From Pseudomonas sp. Irchel s3b2 (GTDB taxonomy: Bacteria; Pseudomonadota; Gammaproteobacteria; Pseudomonadales; Pseudomonadaceae), in contig NZ_FYEB01000001.1 in assembly GCF_900187445.1 (NCBI RefSeq), positions 1,054,001 to 1,118,000 of the forward strand: a DNA stretch of 64,000 bases, given 5' to 3'. Of this stretch, positions 7,353-16,498 are shown piece by piece. The notes under the pieces are model-generated. The model did no database searches, was not told the origin of the DNA, and was given only the letters and a program-made list of their open reading frames with translations. A program made the translations under genes and the position numbers. Positions within the stretch are counted from its first letter, which is position 1; every line of letters begins with the position of its first letter.

Positions 7353-7772
7353 TTATTGAGTATTATCTTTTTTTGACGCTGTAGTAATCAATGACTCGAT
7401 CCAGTTCTTATAGAAGGTTTTTTGCTCCTCAATATTGCTAGTAATATTTTCGTCTTCGTAGTCGAAAATTCGTACTATGTCCTCTTCTTCGCTAGGTTTT
7501 CCAAGTTTAAGTTCGTACGCGACTAAGCCATTAGACATTTGGGACGACATTCGTGAAGGATGAACATTTAACTTGGCGCCTTTGCACAGGAATTTTATCT
7601 CAGGATAGTCGGCTCTTAACATGCCAAAGCATACGTAAAGGTCGTAGGCCGTATAAACTTTTTTTAAACCACTGTGCATCGTGAATGTGAGTGTCAGTTT
7701 TTTTCTGTCGCATTCGATTGTGGCTGTCTCTACGACGCCATGATTGTTTATTAAAATTTCTATTGGTTTCAT
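7353..7772 (-). CDS. Putative cognate immunity protein of the Rhs toxin, copy 1 (139 aa)
   Basis: 139 residues. Its ATG overlaps the Rhs stop codon (ATGA, 7769-7772) and CAGGAAG lies upstream inside the Rhs end, so translation is coupled to the toxin. This is the standard position of a cognate immunity gene. It is a small soluble protein with many acidic residues (KPSEEEDIVRIFDYEDENITSN), and the core FLCKGAKLNVHPSRMSSQMS is shared with two further copies downstream. AT-rich. I cannot name the immunity family. The role is inferred from the overlap and from the toxin it follows. Confidence 0.72.
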   Translation of the reverse strand: MKPIEILINNHGVVETATIECDRKKLTLTFTMHSGLKKVYTAYDLYVCFGMLRADYPEIKFLCKGAKLNVHPSRMSSQMSNGLVAYELKLGKPSEEEDIVRIFDYEDENITSNIEEQKTFYKNWIESLITTASKKDNTQ

Positions 7773-10700
7773 GGTTGCTTCCTGAAAGGGTTTGGTATGG
7801 AGTAGCCCTTATAGCTACCATCATCATAGACGGGGGTGGCGCCGACGATATCATGATTTTTTATTCCTCCTGGAAATGCTATCTCAACCTCACGCCGATG
7901 TGGTGACATCATGCCAAGTTCTTTGTTTACATCAATTCCCCTAATGTTTTTCAGTACGTATATGTAACCATCGGCAATTCCGTAGCCTGTGGCAAACTTT
8001 TTTGCCTCATTTTCGTTTGTCGTAGTGCTGACAAAGTAACTGGGAGGGCTTTTATTATCTAGTGCGTGCAAGTACAGATCTGTACTGTCTCCCAAGGGTT
8101 CGAATCCTGCCTCAAAAATTTCCCAGGGTTCTCGATCGTCACCACGGTACAAGTAATAGTTCTCTTGTTTTGGATTCGGGGTTCTGGGCTCCCCCTCATC
8201 AACCCCCACCTTACCCGCCGGATCCTCATCCCCAAACGACGGCTTCCTACACCCATCCGTCCCAGGACAATCACTCAACCCCAACGGGTCAACCCAACCC
8301 GCCGGATTGCGCGTGTACTGATAGCCGTTTAGCCCGCCCGCCAACTTGCTCGGATCCGGCGTCAGATACCGCCCGACATCCGGATTGTAGTAGCGATGCC
8401 GGTTGTAGTGCAGGCCGGTTTCCGCGTCGAAATACTGCCCTTGAAAGCGCAGCGGTTGATCGAGGACTTGGTGGGTGTCACGGTTGAGGCGGGTGAGGCG
8501 GCCATACGCGGTGTATCGGGCGGCCCAGATGATGTCGCCGCTGTAGTCGGTGAGTTCTTGCGGTGTGCCGAGGTGGTCGAGTTGGTAGTAGAACGGACAG
8601 GCCTGGCGCGGGCCTTTGCCGTCGAGCATGGCCAGTGGGCGGAAGGTGCCGGGTTCGTAGATGTAGCTGCGATGGTGATCCTGGCTGTGTTCGGCGACGA
8701 GGTGGTCGCCTTGCCAGAAGAACTCGGTGGTTTTTTCGTCGACGGTTTTGCTGATACGACGGCCGAAGGCGTCGTAGCGGTAATTTGAACAACGACCATC
8801 TGCAGTAGTGACGCTGATCAACCGGTGTTGGCAGTCGTAGCGGTATTCAGTGACGAGCTTTTGCGCGGTGCCGCGGCGTTCGCGGATCAGGTTGCCGAAG
8901 GCGTCGTAGTCGTAATGCCGGTCGCCCTGTATCAGCAGGCGATTGCCCTTGACGGTCGTCGGGCCGGGTCGGTCCTGCATCAGCAGGTTGCCGGCCGGGT
9001 CATGGGCGAAGCTTTCCGGCGGTTGGTCGCGGGAATGGCGCACGCGGATCAGGCGGTCGAGCGAGTCATACTGATAGCTGCGCTGGCCATGGCGGGTGTC
9101 GGCAATATGGTCGAGATTGCCGTTGGCGCTGTAGGCATAGTCGCGGCGATACAGGTTTTTTTGCTGTTGGCTGACGGCATGGGCCTTCAGCCGGCCCTGA
9201 TCGTCATAGGCATATTTGCTGGTGAGTTGACCTTGTTGGCGTTGCTGTTCGCGGCCGGATTTGTATGTGTGACTTGTAAGACGTGCGCCGTTGAGGTCGA
9301 TGGCCGTCAGCGCGCCGCCCTTGGCGTGGTGGTAGTCGAGTTTGCTGGTGTCCGGCAGGCGCAGGTGGTTGAGCTGGCCGCAGGCGTCGTAGCCATAACG
9401 CAAGGTGCCCCAGCCCTGGTGTTCGGTGATCAGGCGGTCCTGTTGGTCGTACTTGAACTCCAGCGGGTGATCGTGGCCGTCATTGACGCTGACGAGTCGG
9501 CCCAGCGCATCGTAGCGGTACTCGACCTTGATGCCATCGGGCAGCGTCTTGACCAACAGGCGTCCGGCCGAATCCCGTTGATACCCCGTAACCAGCTGCG
9601 AGCCGTCATCACCGAACTCGGTTTTTTCCAGCAGGTGGCCGTTGAGGTCATAGACGTACGCGGTACGGCGACCGTCGAAGCCGGTTTCCTGTCGGATCAA
9701 TCCGCTGGGCGTGTAGTCCAGCCGATAGTGTTCGCCGGATTCGTTTTCAATTTCCGTGAGCAGCAGCTGCGCGTTGTCGTAGCGGTATTTGAGCTGGGTG
9801 CCGTCGGGGTTGATCCGGCGGCTGACCAGGTGCAAATCGTCGGCGTATTCATAGCGAGTGACGCGGCCCAGTTCATCGCGTTCGGCGGTGATCTTGCCGT
9901 AGGCGTTGTAGCTGAAGGCGCGAGTGGCACCGGTAGGCAAAATCGTCTGAGTCAGTCGGCCAACGGCGTCCCATTGGTAACGGATGACGGCATCGTGTTC
10001 GTCCTGACGGGTAATCTGCCGCCCCAGCGCATCGTAGGAAAAGCGTCGCTGCCCGCCATCCGGCAAGGTCTCTTCGAGCAGTTGCCCCAAGGCATTCCAG
10101 ACGAAGACATGGCGGCTGGTGTCCGGGTAGCGGATCGACAGCAAGCGCCCCTGAGGGTCGTAGTGGTAATGGGTGACGTGGCCGTCGGGATCGGTGGCCT
10201 CGGTCACATCGCCCTGCGCATTGCGCTGGTATTTCCATACGGCTTTACCGCGATAGCGCGCATGCAGGAAACCATTGCGGTACTCGTAGGCCGTTGGCTC
10301 GTCTTCTGGCGGAATCAGCGCCACCAACCGTCCGACTTCGTCATAACGGTATTCGGTAACGGCGCCGAGCGGATCCTGCTCGGCCACCAACCGGCCCTGA
10401 TCGTCATAGACCTTGAGCTGTTCGCCACCGTCCAGCCCGACCTTGCGCACCAGCCGCGCCCGGTCGTCGTGCTCGTAAACTTCTTCACTGCCGTCGGCGT
10501 TTTTAACCACCACGCTGCCGTGGTCATCCCAGACATACCGCGCATCCATCTGCGCAAACGACGCCCAATGCCGCACGCAACGCGCCGCCTTGCCAGACCG
10601 TTCCCACTCCCAGAAGAAACTCGCGCCACCGGCCAGTTGCCGCTGCAGGATCACATGCCGGTCGTCGTAGTCGTAACGCTCGCTGTCCCCGGCGGCATTG

Positions 10701-12643
10701 GTTACTTCGATCAAACGTTGGCGAGCGTCGTAGCGATAGAAAGCCAGCGTCTGCTCTGTACGCCAGGCTTCATTCATGGCATCGGTGCGGTGAAACGACT
10801 GGTATTCGATGGCGACGAGGTGCCTGCGCTCGTAGCACAACAGCAGCGAACGACCGGCGCCGTTATCGAGGCGTTGAATGCGATCCTGACGGTCGCGAGT
10901 GATATGGAGGCGGTTGTTGTAGGCGTCGCTGATCGCCGTTAAGCGACCCCCTCGAAAGTGGTAGAACCGGCTCTTTTCGCCGGCCAACGCGAGAATCAAC
11001 TCTTCCGGCTCGTCCCCGAGGTAAATCGACGCCCGCGATAGACTGTTATGAATCGTCGGGCGCTCGATGCTCGGCAGCGGAAACGTCGTACGACGGTTTT
11101 CATGGTCGATCCAGACGACGTGTTCATCGTCCAGCTCCAACCGCTGCGCCAGTGAATGGCTCCAGCCCCAACCCAGCCCGCAATCGATCTCCACCGCGCT
11201 GGTGCGGTACAACCGGGTAAAGGCAAACGGCAGCAGCCCATCCAGCGAACCGTCGGTCAGGGTCAGCAGTTCTTCGCCACTGACCATCGACACCGGACAG
11301 CCGTTGGTAGCGGTTCTATCCGCCGAATCGGCACTGTCGCCGTTGGGATTTTTCGCCTGATTCGATGCATCGTCGTGAGGTTCGTGACGGCCCAGTCGGG
11401 TCATGACGTCGGACTTGTCGCGAGCAATGGCCACCGGATTGTTCACCCGCACAACCGGTGAATCGCCGGCACTGATCTGCAGCGGAACCGTCGGTGCCGG
11501 TTTCAGCGAGGCATTTCGCGCGTTGACCACGAGCGGTTTGAGCGCGCCAACGTGGGCTGTCAGGTCAGATCTGGCCGTCAGTTCGGCCAGTCGCAAACTG
11601 GCCGCCGCCAACCACTGTCGAGCCTGCCGGGACTTGATCTTGTCCAATACTTTGGCGCTCATGCCGAGCTTCAGGCCCGTAGGACCGGTGAGGCGCACCA
11701 GCAGGAAACTGATCAACAGTTCTGTACGAATTTGCGCCACGACTTCGGCGATGTACTGCGGCGGCAACATCCTCAGCCAACTGGTGAAGGCTGCGAGATG
11801 GATGAACATCAACGGCTCATCGCTCAACATCAGCAACACATTGGCGATGGCTTCAGCCGAGGCATTCAGCAGCGTCTCAAGCTCGTCTTGGGTCAGGTAC
11901 TCAAGGAGTTTTTCGCTGTTGGTTTGCAGGTCTGCCACCAGGGCGTAGACCTGCTTCACGTCATCCCACAAACCGTGCAGCGAACGCTCGAAACCGCGCC
12001 AGTCGGCCTGTTGCAGCATGCCGTAGCGCCGAGTGAACCCTGCCTCGGAAAAACCTGCCCATAAAGGCTCGAATTCGCTCGTCCATTCATTGCGCAGCCA
12101 GCCTTCCAGCTCGCCGATCACGTCCTGATAGGAGGCATAGAGCGCTTTGACGTGCTTAGCGGAAACATTGGGAAAGAAGGTGATGCGATAGCGCTGGCCG
12201 CGCCAGCATTCGGGGATTTCGAGGATGCCGCTGGGGCCAATGGTTTTGTGGACGGGCTCACCGAACGTCAGTTCACCATTACGCTGCGAGATAACCGGTT
12301 CGAGCATCACCGGTGTATTGCCGATCGGCACGAAACGCGCGGCCTCGAACAGGTGCACCAGGGTCAACGGACCGCTGGCGGGACATATGGCGAGTGTTGA
12401 ACTGACAGGGGCGGTGGACTCCTTCGGCGCGCTGAGCCGGACTTCGTTGCCGACCTTGAACACTTGCTCGACTTTCAGCGCCCCGCCGGTCCAGAAGTTT
12501 TCCGCCCAGGCTTCGTAGTCATTGAGGCAGAGTCGAAAATCATCGAGTAGCGCTTCGACGTTCGGCTGCTCGGGGTTCATGGCGGCGACCACCAGCAGGC
12601 CGATGGCATTGTTCAAGGCCAGGACCTTGTCAGGTTCGAACAT
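7769..12643 (-). CDS. Rhs/YD-repeat polymorphic toxin with C-terminal ADP-ribosyltransferase-like domain
   Basis: 1624 residues. Residues 1-440 are a non-repeat N-terminal region of unknown fold, without a visible PAAR domain or membrane helices. The Rhs cage begins near residue 448 (CPVSMVSGEELLTLTD, DUF6531-like). Dozens of YD repeats (such as YRYDALGRL) follow, then the Rhs core (LDHLGTPQELTD, YFDAETGLHYNRHRYYNPDVGRY) ending at DPLGL (1452-1456), where the toxin is usually cut off. The last 168 residues, encoded by 7769-8275, carry YRGD (Arg1500), FVSTT (Ser1539) and REVEIAFPGG (Glu1585/Glu1587), matching the R-STS-ExE pattern of mono-ADP-ribosyltransferases. Such proteins are usually type VI secretion cargo. 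No vgrG, PAAR or adaptor gene is adjacent. The immunity-like genes follow in overlap. Confidence 0.9.
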   Translation of the reverse strand: MFEPDKVLALNNAIGLLVVAAMNPEQPNVEALLDDFRLCLNDYEAWAENFWTGGALKVEQVFKVGNEVRLSAPKESTAPVSSTLAICPASGPLTLVHLFEAARFVPIGNTPVMLEPVISQRNGELTFGEPVHKTIGPSGILEIPECWRGQRYRITFFPNVSAKHVKALYASYQDVIGELEGWLRNEWTSEFEPLWAGFSEAGFTRRYGMLQQADWRGFERSLHGLWDDVKQVYALVADLQTNSEKLLEYLTQDELETLLNASAEAIANVLLMLSDEPLMFIHLAAFTSWLRMLPPQYIAEVVAQIRTELLISFLLVRLTGPTGLKLGMSAKVLDKIKSRQARQWLAAASLRLAELTARSDLTAHVGALKPLVVNARNASLKPAPTVPLQISAGDSPVVRVNNPVAIARDKSDVMTRLGRHEPHDDASNQAKNPNGDSADSADRTATNGCPVSMVSGEELLTLTDGSLDGLLPFAFTRLYRTSAVEIDCGLGWGWSHSLAQRLELDDEHVVWIDHENRRTTFPLPSIERPTIHNSLSRASIYLGDEPEELILALAGEKSRFYHFRGGRLTAISDAYNNRLHITRDRQDRIQRLDNGAGRSLLLCYERRHLVAIEYQSFHRTDAMNEAWRTEQTLAFYRYDARQRLIEVTNAAGDSERYDYDDRHVILQRQLAGGASFFWEWERSGKAARCVRHWASFAQMDARYVWDDHGSVVVKNADGSEEVYEHDDRARLVRKVGLDGGEQLKVYDDQGRLVAEQDPLGAVTEYRYDEVGRLVALIPPEDEPTAYEYRNGFLHARYRGKAVWKYQRNAQGDVTEATDPDGHVTHYHYDPQGRLLSIRYPDTSRHVFVWNALGQLLEETLPDGGQRRFSYDALGRQITRQDEHDAVIRYQWDAVGRLTQTILPTGATRAFSYNAYGKITAERDELGRVTRYEYADDLHLVSRRINPDGTQLKYRYDNAQLLLTEIENESGEHYRLDYTPSGLIRQETGFDGRRTAYVYDLNGHLLEKTEFGDDGSQLVTGYQRDSAGRLLVKTLPDGIKVEYRYDALGRLVSVNDGHDHPLEFKYDQQDRLITEHQGWGTLRYGYDACGQLNHLRLPDTSKLDYHHAKGGALTAIDLNGARLTSHTYKSGREQQRQQGQLTSKYAYDDQGRLKAHAVSQQQKNLYRRDYAYSANGNLDHIADTRHGQRSYQYDSLDRLIRVRHSRDQPPESFAHDPAGNLLMQDRPGPTTVKGNRLLIQGDRHYDYDAFGNLIRERRGTAQKLVTEYRYDCQHRLISVTTADGRCSNYRYDAFGRRISKTVDEKTTEFFWQGDHLVAEHSQDHHRSYIYEPGTFRPLAMLDGKGPRQACPFYYQLDHLGTPQELTDYSGDIIWAARYTAYGRLTRLNRDTHQVLDQPLRFQGQYFDAETGLHYNRHRYYNPDVGRYLTPDPSKLAGGLNGYQYTRNPAGWVDPLGLSDCPGTDGCRKPSFGDEDPAGKVGVDEGEPRTPNPKQENYYLYRGDDREPWEIFEAGFEPLGDSTDLYLHALDNKSPPSYFVSTTTNENEAKKFATGYGIADGYIYVLKNIRGIDVNKELGMMSPHRREVEIAFPGGIKNHDIVGATPVYDDGSYKGYSIPNPFRKQP

Positions 12644-12906
12644 TCGCAGTCCCTCGCGCTGATCAATGTGGAACGCGAGACTTTGCGGGGGATCAGCAAG
12701 GAAAGAAGTCGGGAAAGGAGGTGTTTGGTGTAGGGGAAGTCGCTAAATCATCGCGGGTGCCTCGACACAGATTTTTGTATCCGTCAGGCGTTGCCCGTTG
12801 CTCTCTACCAATCGCGCTCGCTATGCTGCTGAACCCTTTAATCCATCACGGACCCGGTCGTGCCTGAGCCGCTCCTGAGATGCCATGAAAAAACGGATCT
12901 GATGCG

Positions 12907-13602
12907 ATGAATGCACCCTTGGATGAGTTCGGCCCGATCAAGGCCGTGATTTTCGACATGGACGGCTTGTTGCTGGATACCGAGGGCATTTACACCGAGG
13001 TCACGTCCATCATCGCCGGGCGTTATGGCCGGACCTTCGACTGGAGCGTCAAACAGAACATCATCGGCCGTGGCGCGGGTGATCTGGCGCGCTATGTGGT
13101 AGAGGCGCTGGACCTGCCGATCACCGCCGAAGAGTTTCTGATGATCCGCGAACCCTTGATGCGCGAGCGTTTTCCGACGGCGCTGGCGATGCCTGGCGCA
13201 GAGGAACTGGTTCGGCACTTGAAGGCCAACAACATTCCTATTGCGGTGGGCACCAGTTCTTCACGTCTGTCGTTCGCTCAGAAAACCACCTTGCACCGCG
13301 ACTGGTTCGCGCTGTTTGACTTCATCGTCACCGCGGATGACCCGGAAGTGGGGGCAGCCAAACCGGCGCCAGATATCTTCCTGACAGCGGCGCGGCGCCT
13401 GGGTGTCGCGCCGGAGGATTGCCTGGTGTTCGAGGATTCACCGTTCGGCGTCACCGCAGCGAAAGCGGCGGGGATGACGGCGATTGCGATCCCGGATGCG
13501 GCGATGGCCGACGAAAAGTACGCACACGCCGATGGCATTCTTCGTACGTTGAAGGCGTTCAAGCCTGGTGCATGTGGCTTGCCGGCACTTGCGTGGGCTT
13601 GA
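12907..13602 (+). CDS. HAD-superfamily hydrolase (phosphoglycolate phosphatase/beta-phosphoglucomutase type)
   Basis: 231 residues. Motif I FDMDGLLLDTEG places the nucleophile and acid at Asp17 and Asp19. The helical cap domain follows (about 25-95). Motif II is VGTSSSR, and the last motif VFEDSPFGVTAAKAAGM binds Mg2+. This is the HAD-IA layout of sugar- and 2-phosphoglycolate phosphatases, but the substrate cannot be told from sequence. A likely promoter upstream is TTGCTC, 18 bases, TATGCT (near 12797-12826). The gene ends at a strong terminator shared with the convergent SDR gene. Confidence 0.85.
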   Translation: MNAPLDEFGPIKAVIFDMDGLLLDTEGIYTEVTSIIAGRYGRTFDWSVKQNIIGRGAGDLARYVVEALDLPITAEEFLMIREPLMRERFPTALAMPGAEELVRHLKANNIPIAVGTSSSRLSFAQKTTLHRDWFALFDFIVTADDPEVGAAKPAPDIFLTAARRLGVAPEDCLVFEDSPFGVTAAKAAGMTAIAIPDAAMADEKYAHADGILRTLKAFKPGACGLPALAWA

Positions 13603-13623
13603 GCACTCGGTAATTCCGGGCAC

Positions 13624-13651
13624 AAAAAAACGCCGGCAGCCGGCGTTTTTG
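13624..13651. terminator. Bidirectional terminator between HAD and SDR genes
   Basis: Arms AAAAACGCCGG and CCGGCGTTTTT are nearly symmetrical, with A and T runs on either side, so it can end the HAD transcript (plus) and the SDR transcript (minus). Confidence 0.88.
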
Positions 13652-13669
13652 TTTCAATCGAACTGTGCA

Positions 13670-14416
13670 TCAGGCGCCGAAACCACCATCGATGGTCAGG
13701 CTGGCACCTGTGATGTAGCCAGCTTCGGGACCGACAAGATAAGCGACGAAACTGGCGATTTCTTCCACTTTGCCGTAACGACCCACGGCCATCAGCGGGA
13801 TCAGGCTGTCGGCGAAGTCGCCGCTGGCGGGGTTCATGTCGGTGTCGACCGGGCCCGGTTGCACGTTGTTGATAGTGATGCCCCGTGGGCCGAGGTCACG
13901 AGCCAGGCCTTTGGTGAGACCGACCAGCGCCGATTTGCTCATGGCGTACGGGCCACCACCGGCGAAGGGCATGCGCTCGGCATTGGTACTGCCGATGTTG
14001 ATGATGCGACCGCCTTCGGTCATATGTTTGGCCGCTTCCTGGGTGGCGATGAACACGCTGCGTACGTTGATGGCCAGGGTCTGGTCGAAATCTTCGAGTT
14101 TGAAGTCTTCCAGCGGTGCGACAGCCAGAACGCCTGCGTTGTTGACCAGGATGTCCAGGCGACCGAAGGCTTCGACGGTGGCGTTAACGGCATTGCGAAT
14201 GGCGACGGCATCGGCGCTGTCGGCCTTGATGGCCAAGGCTTTGCCGCCGGCAGTGGTAATGCTGTTTTGCAGCTCTTCGGCTTTTGCGGTGGAGCTGACG
14301 TAAGTGAAGGCGACGGTAGCGCCTTCGGCGGCCAGGCGTTTGACGATGGCAGCACCGATGCCGCGTGAACCGCCTTGAATCAGAGCTACTTTGCCGCTGA
14401 GGTGTTGAGTGGTCAT
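13670..14416 (-). CDS. Short-chain dehydrogenase/reductase (SDR)
   Basis: 248 residues from the ATG at 14416, supported by CTGGAG upstream. A longer open frame to 15235 runs antisense through the LysR gene and is rejected. The classical SDR set is complete: cofactor motif GGSRGIG near the N-terminus, NNAG, INIGS, the YAMSK catalytic Tyr/Lys pair and a C-terminal ITGASLTIDGGFGA, as in 3-oxoacyl-ACP-reductase-like SDRs. NADP(H) is the likely cofactor. It is divergent from a LysR gene that probably controls it. Substrate unknown. Confidence 0.85.
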   Translation of the reverse strand: MTTQHLSGKVALIQGGSRGIGAAIVKRLAAEGATVAFTYVSSTAKAEELQNSITTAGGKALAIKADSADAVAIRNAVNATVEAFGRLDILVNNAGVLAVAPLEDFKLEDFDQTLAINVRSVFIATQEAAKHMTEGGRIINIGSTNAERMPFAGGGPYAMSKSALVGLTKGLARDLGPRGITINNVQPGPVDTDMNPASGDFADSLIPLMAVGRYGKVEEIASFVAYLVGPEAGYITGASLTIDGGFGA

Positions 14417-14540
14417 GTCGATCTCCAGAAATTCAAGGCGGGCTGCCTTGTTGTCGGAATCGAGTATCGGCCTCGCACAACCCTGCGGGTAGACCGTCAT
14501 TGCTATAGTCTGTGTAAACCAGAAGTTTATAGTGGCGCTT

Positions 14541-15464
14541 ATGGAAACCTTCAGCAGTATCGAATGCTTCGTGCGCAGCGCCGAGGTGGGCAGCTTCGCC
14601 GAAGCTGCGCGGCGCTTGAGCCTGACGCCGGCGGCGGTGGGAAAAAGCGTCGCCAAGCTGGAGGCGCGACTGGGTGTGCGGCTGTTCCAGCGCAGCACCC
14701 GCAGTCTGACGCTGACGGAGGCGGGCCAGCTGTTTCTCGGCGAAGTCAGCGCCAGCCTGCACACGATCCAGAATGCCGTGGCCAACCTGGCCAGCGCCGA
14801 AGGACGTCCCGCCGGCACATTGAAAGTCAGCATGGGCACAGTGTTCGGGCGCTTGTACATCGTGCCGTTGCTAGGAGAGTTTCTGCAGCGCTTTCCGGCG
14901 ATCAACCCGGACTGGCATTTCGATAACCGCCAGGTCGACCTGATCGGCCAGGGTTTCGATGCGGCGATTGGTGGCGGATTCGAACTGCCCCAGGGCGTGG
15001 TGGCGCGCAAGCTGACGCCTGCCCATCGGGTGTTGGTGGCTTCAGCCGAGTACCTGGCGAAGCACGAGGCGATCGCCGAGCCCGATGACCTCAAAAACCA
15101 TGACGGCATCTTGATACGTTCGCCGCAGACGGGGCGTGTGCGTTCCTGGCAGTTGACCAGTCGCGCCCGGCAACACAGCCCGTTGACGCTCAAGGCGCGG
15201 ATGACCATGAGCGATTCGGAAGCCGCCTGCGCCACAGCGGCTCAGGGGTTGGGCATTGCGTTGGTGAGCATGCCGTTTGCCGTGGGCTATCTGGATGCCG
15301 GGACGTTGCAGCGGGTGTTGCCTGACTGGTACGTCGACGACGGCAACATCTCCATCTATTACGCCGAGCACAAACTGCTACCGGGAAAGACCCGGGTATT
15401 TGTCGATTTCATCATTGAGCAGTTTGCGGAGCAGGGGTTGGGGCAGCGGTTTAGTGCGCTTTGA
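14541..15464 (+). CDS. LysR-family transcriptional regulator
   Basis: 307 residues from the ATG at 14541; an in-frame GTG nine bases earlier (14532) is an alternative start. The N-terminal winged helix-turn-helix shows FVRSAEVGSFAEAARRLSLTPAAVGKSVAKLEARLGVRLFQR. The C-terminal effector-binding domain (about 90-300) belongs to the CrgA-like group (DAAIGGGFELPQG). It is divergently transcribed from the SDR gene with only 124 bases between the two starts, the normal layout for a LysR regulator controlling its neighbour. A -10-like TATAGT lies near 14505. Confidence 0.87.
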   Translation: METFSSIECFVRSAEVGSFAEAARRLSLTPAAVGKSVAKLEARLGVRLFQRSTRSLTLTEAGQLFLGEVSASLHTIQNAVANLASAEGRPAGTLKVSMGTVFGRLYIVPLLGEFLQRFPAINPDWHFDNRQVDLIGQGFDAAIGGGFELPQGVVARKLTPAHRVLVASAEYLAKHEAIAEPDDLKNHDGILIRSPQTGRVRSWQLTSRARQHSPLTLKARMTMSDSEAACATAAQGLGIALVSMPFAVGYLDAGTLQRVLPDWYVDDGNISIYYAEHKLLPGKTRVFVDFIIEQFAEQGLGQRFSAL

Positions 15465-15490
15465 GTCCGGCGGGGGACCGAGGCGTTACC

Positions 15491-15553
15491 ATCGCGGGCA
15501 AGCCACGCTCCCACAGGGTTTTGAGTCCTGTGGGAGCGTGGCTTGCCCGCGAT
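15491..15553. repeat. REP/REPIN-type inverted repeat (CGCGGGCAAGCC class)
   Basis: Near-perfect 27-base arms (starting ATCGCGGGCAAGCCACGCTC) around a short spacer. It lies between the convergent LysR and cysH genes. Confidence 0.85.
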
Positions 15554-15584
15554 GAACGATAACGCGGTCCAAGACTGTGATTTT

Positions 15585-16325
15585 TTAAGCCTTGGATTTA
15601 CTGATGATGTTCCCGGCATGCAGCCCGCATTCTTTCTGCGTGGCTTCTTCCCACCACCAACGACCTTCGCGCTCGTGCTGGTTCGGCAATACCGGACGGG
15701 TGCAAGGCTCGCAGCCGATGCTGATGAAGCCGCGCTCATGCAGGCTGTTGTACGGCAGTTCGAGCATGCGGATGTAGCCCCAGATCTCTTCGCTGGTCAT
15801 TTGCGCCAGCGGGTTGAATTTGTACAGGGTGCGTTCCGGGGTAGAGAACGCGGTATCGATTTCCAGCACCGCGACCGTGCTGCGGGTGCCCGGGCTCTGG
15901 TCCCGACGCTGGCCGGTGGCCCAGGCGGTCACGCCCGACAGCTTGCGACGCAACGGCTCGATCTTGCGGATGCCGCAGCACTCGCCATGGCCGTCCTTGT
16001 AGAAACTGAACAGGCCTTTTTCCTTCACGAAAGGTTCGAGCTTGGTGTAGTCCGGTGATACCACTTCGATGTCGATCTTGTAGTGCTCGCGCACCTGTTC
16101 GATGAAGCGGTAGGTCTCGGGGTGCAAGCGGCCGGTGTCGAGGCTGAACACTTTGACGTTCTTGTTCAGCTTCCAGGCCATGTCCACCAGCACCACATCC
16201 TCGGCGCCGCTGAAAGATATCCACAGGTCATCGCCGAACTCGGCGAACGCGAGTTTCAGGATGTCTTGGGCGGATTTGTTGGCATAGGTCGTGGCGAGTT
16301 CCACGACATCGAACGATGGGCTCAT
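15585..16325 (-). CDS. cysH: Adenylyl-sulfate (APS) reductase, iron-sulfur type
   Basis: 246 residues. The N-terminal ATP-pyrophosphatase-like fold has SFSGAEDV and [12 protein letters not shown]. Cys116-Cys117 (ECCGIRK) and Cys205/Cys208 (GCEPCTR) supply the four ligands of a [4Fe-4S] cluster. This marks the APS-using reductase of pseudomonads rather than the cluster-free PAPS enzyme of enterics. The catalytic cysteine is in the C-terminal KECGLH (Cys233). It reduces APS to sulfite with thioredoxin in assimilatory sulfate reduction in the cytoplasm. It is divergent from thrH, an order I recall in P. aeruginosa. Confidence 0.95.
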   Translation of the reverse strand: MSPSFDVVELATTYANKSAQDILKLAFAEFGDDLWISFSGAEDVVLVDMAWKLNKNVKVFSLDTGRLHPETYRFIEQVREHYKIDIEVVSPDYTKLEPFVKEKGLFSFYKDGHGECCGIRKIEPLRRKLSGVTAWATGQRRDQSPGTRSTVAVLEIDTAFSTPERTLYKFNPLAQMTSEEIWGYIRMLELPYNSLHERGFISIGCEPCTRPVLPNQHEREGRWWWEEATQKECGLHAGNIISKSKA

Positions 16326-16498
16326 CAGGGCGGCTTCCTACAGGTCGGTGGCGCTGGGCGCTCTATATGTGTCGATGGTAACAAAATCCTGCGGCGACTG
16401 GTGCTCCCTCTGCGTTGCACAGAGGAGGGCGAGTCGCTAGAGTTCGGCAGTCCTTTTGCTCGCTCGACTTAATAAACAGTACAAAATGGGAGTGTCTT

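Noticed and set aside
8825..10942. 705-codon open frame on the plus strand
   Set aside because: Antisense to the Rhs YD repeats; its apparent repeats mirror those of the Rhs protein.
14417..15235. N-terminal extension of the SDR frame
   Set aside because: It runs through the divergent promoter and antisense to the LysR gene; the ATG at 14416 with CTGGAG is the proper start.
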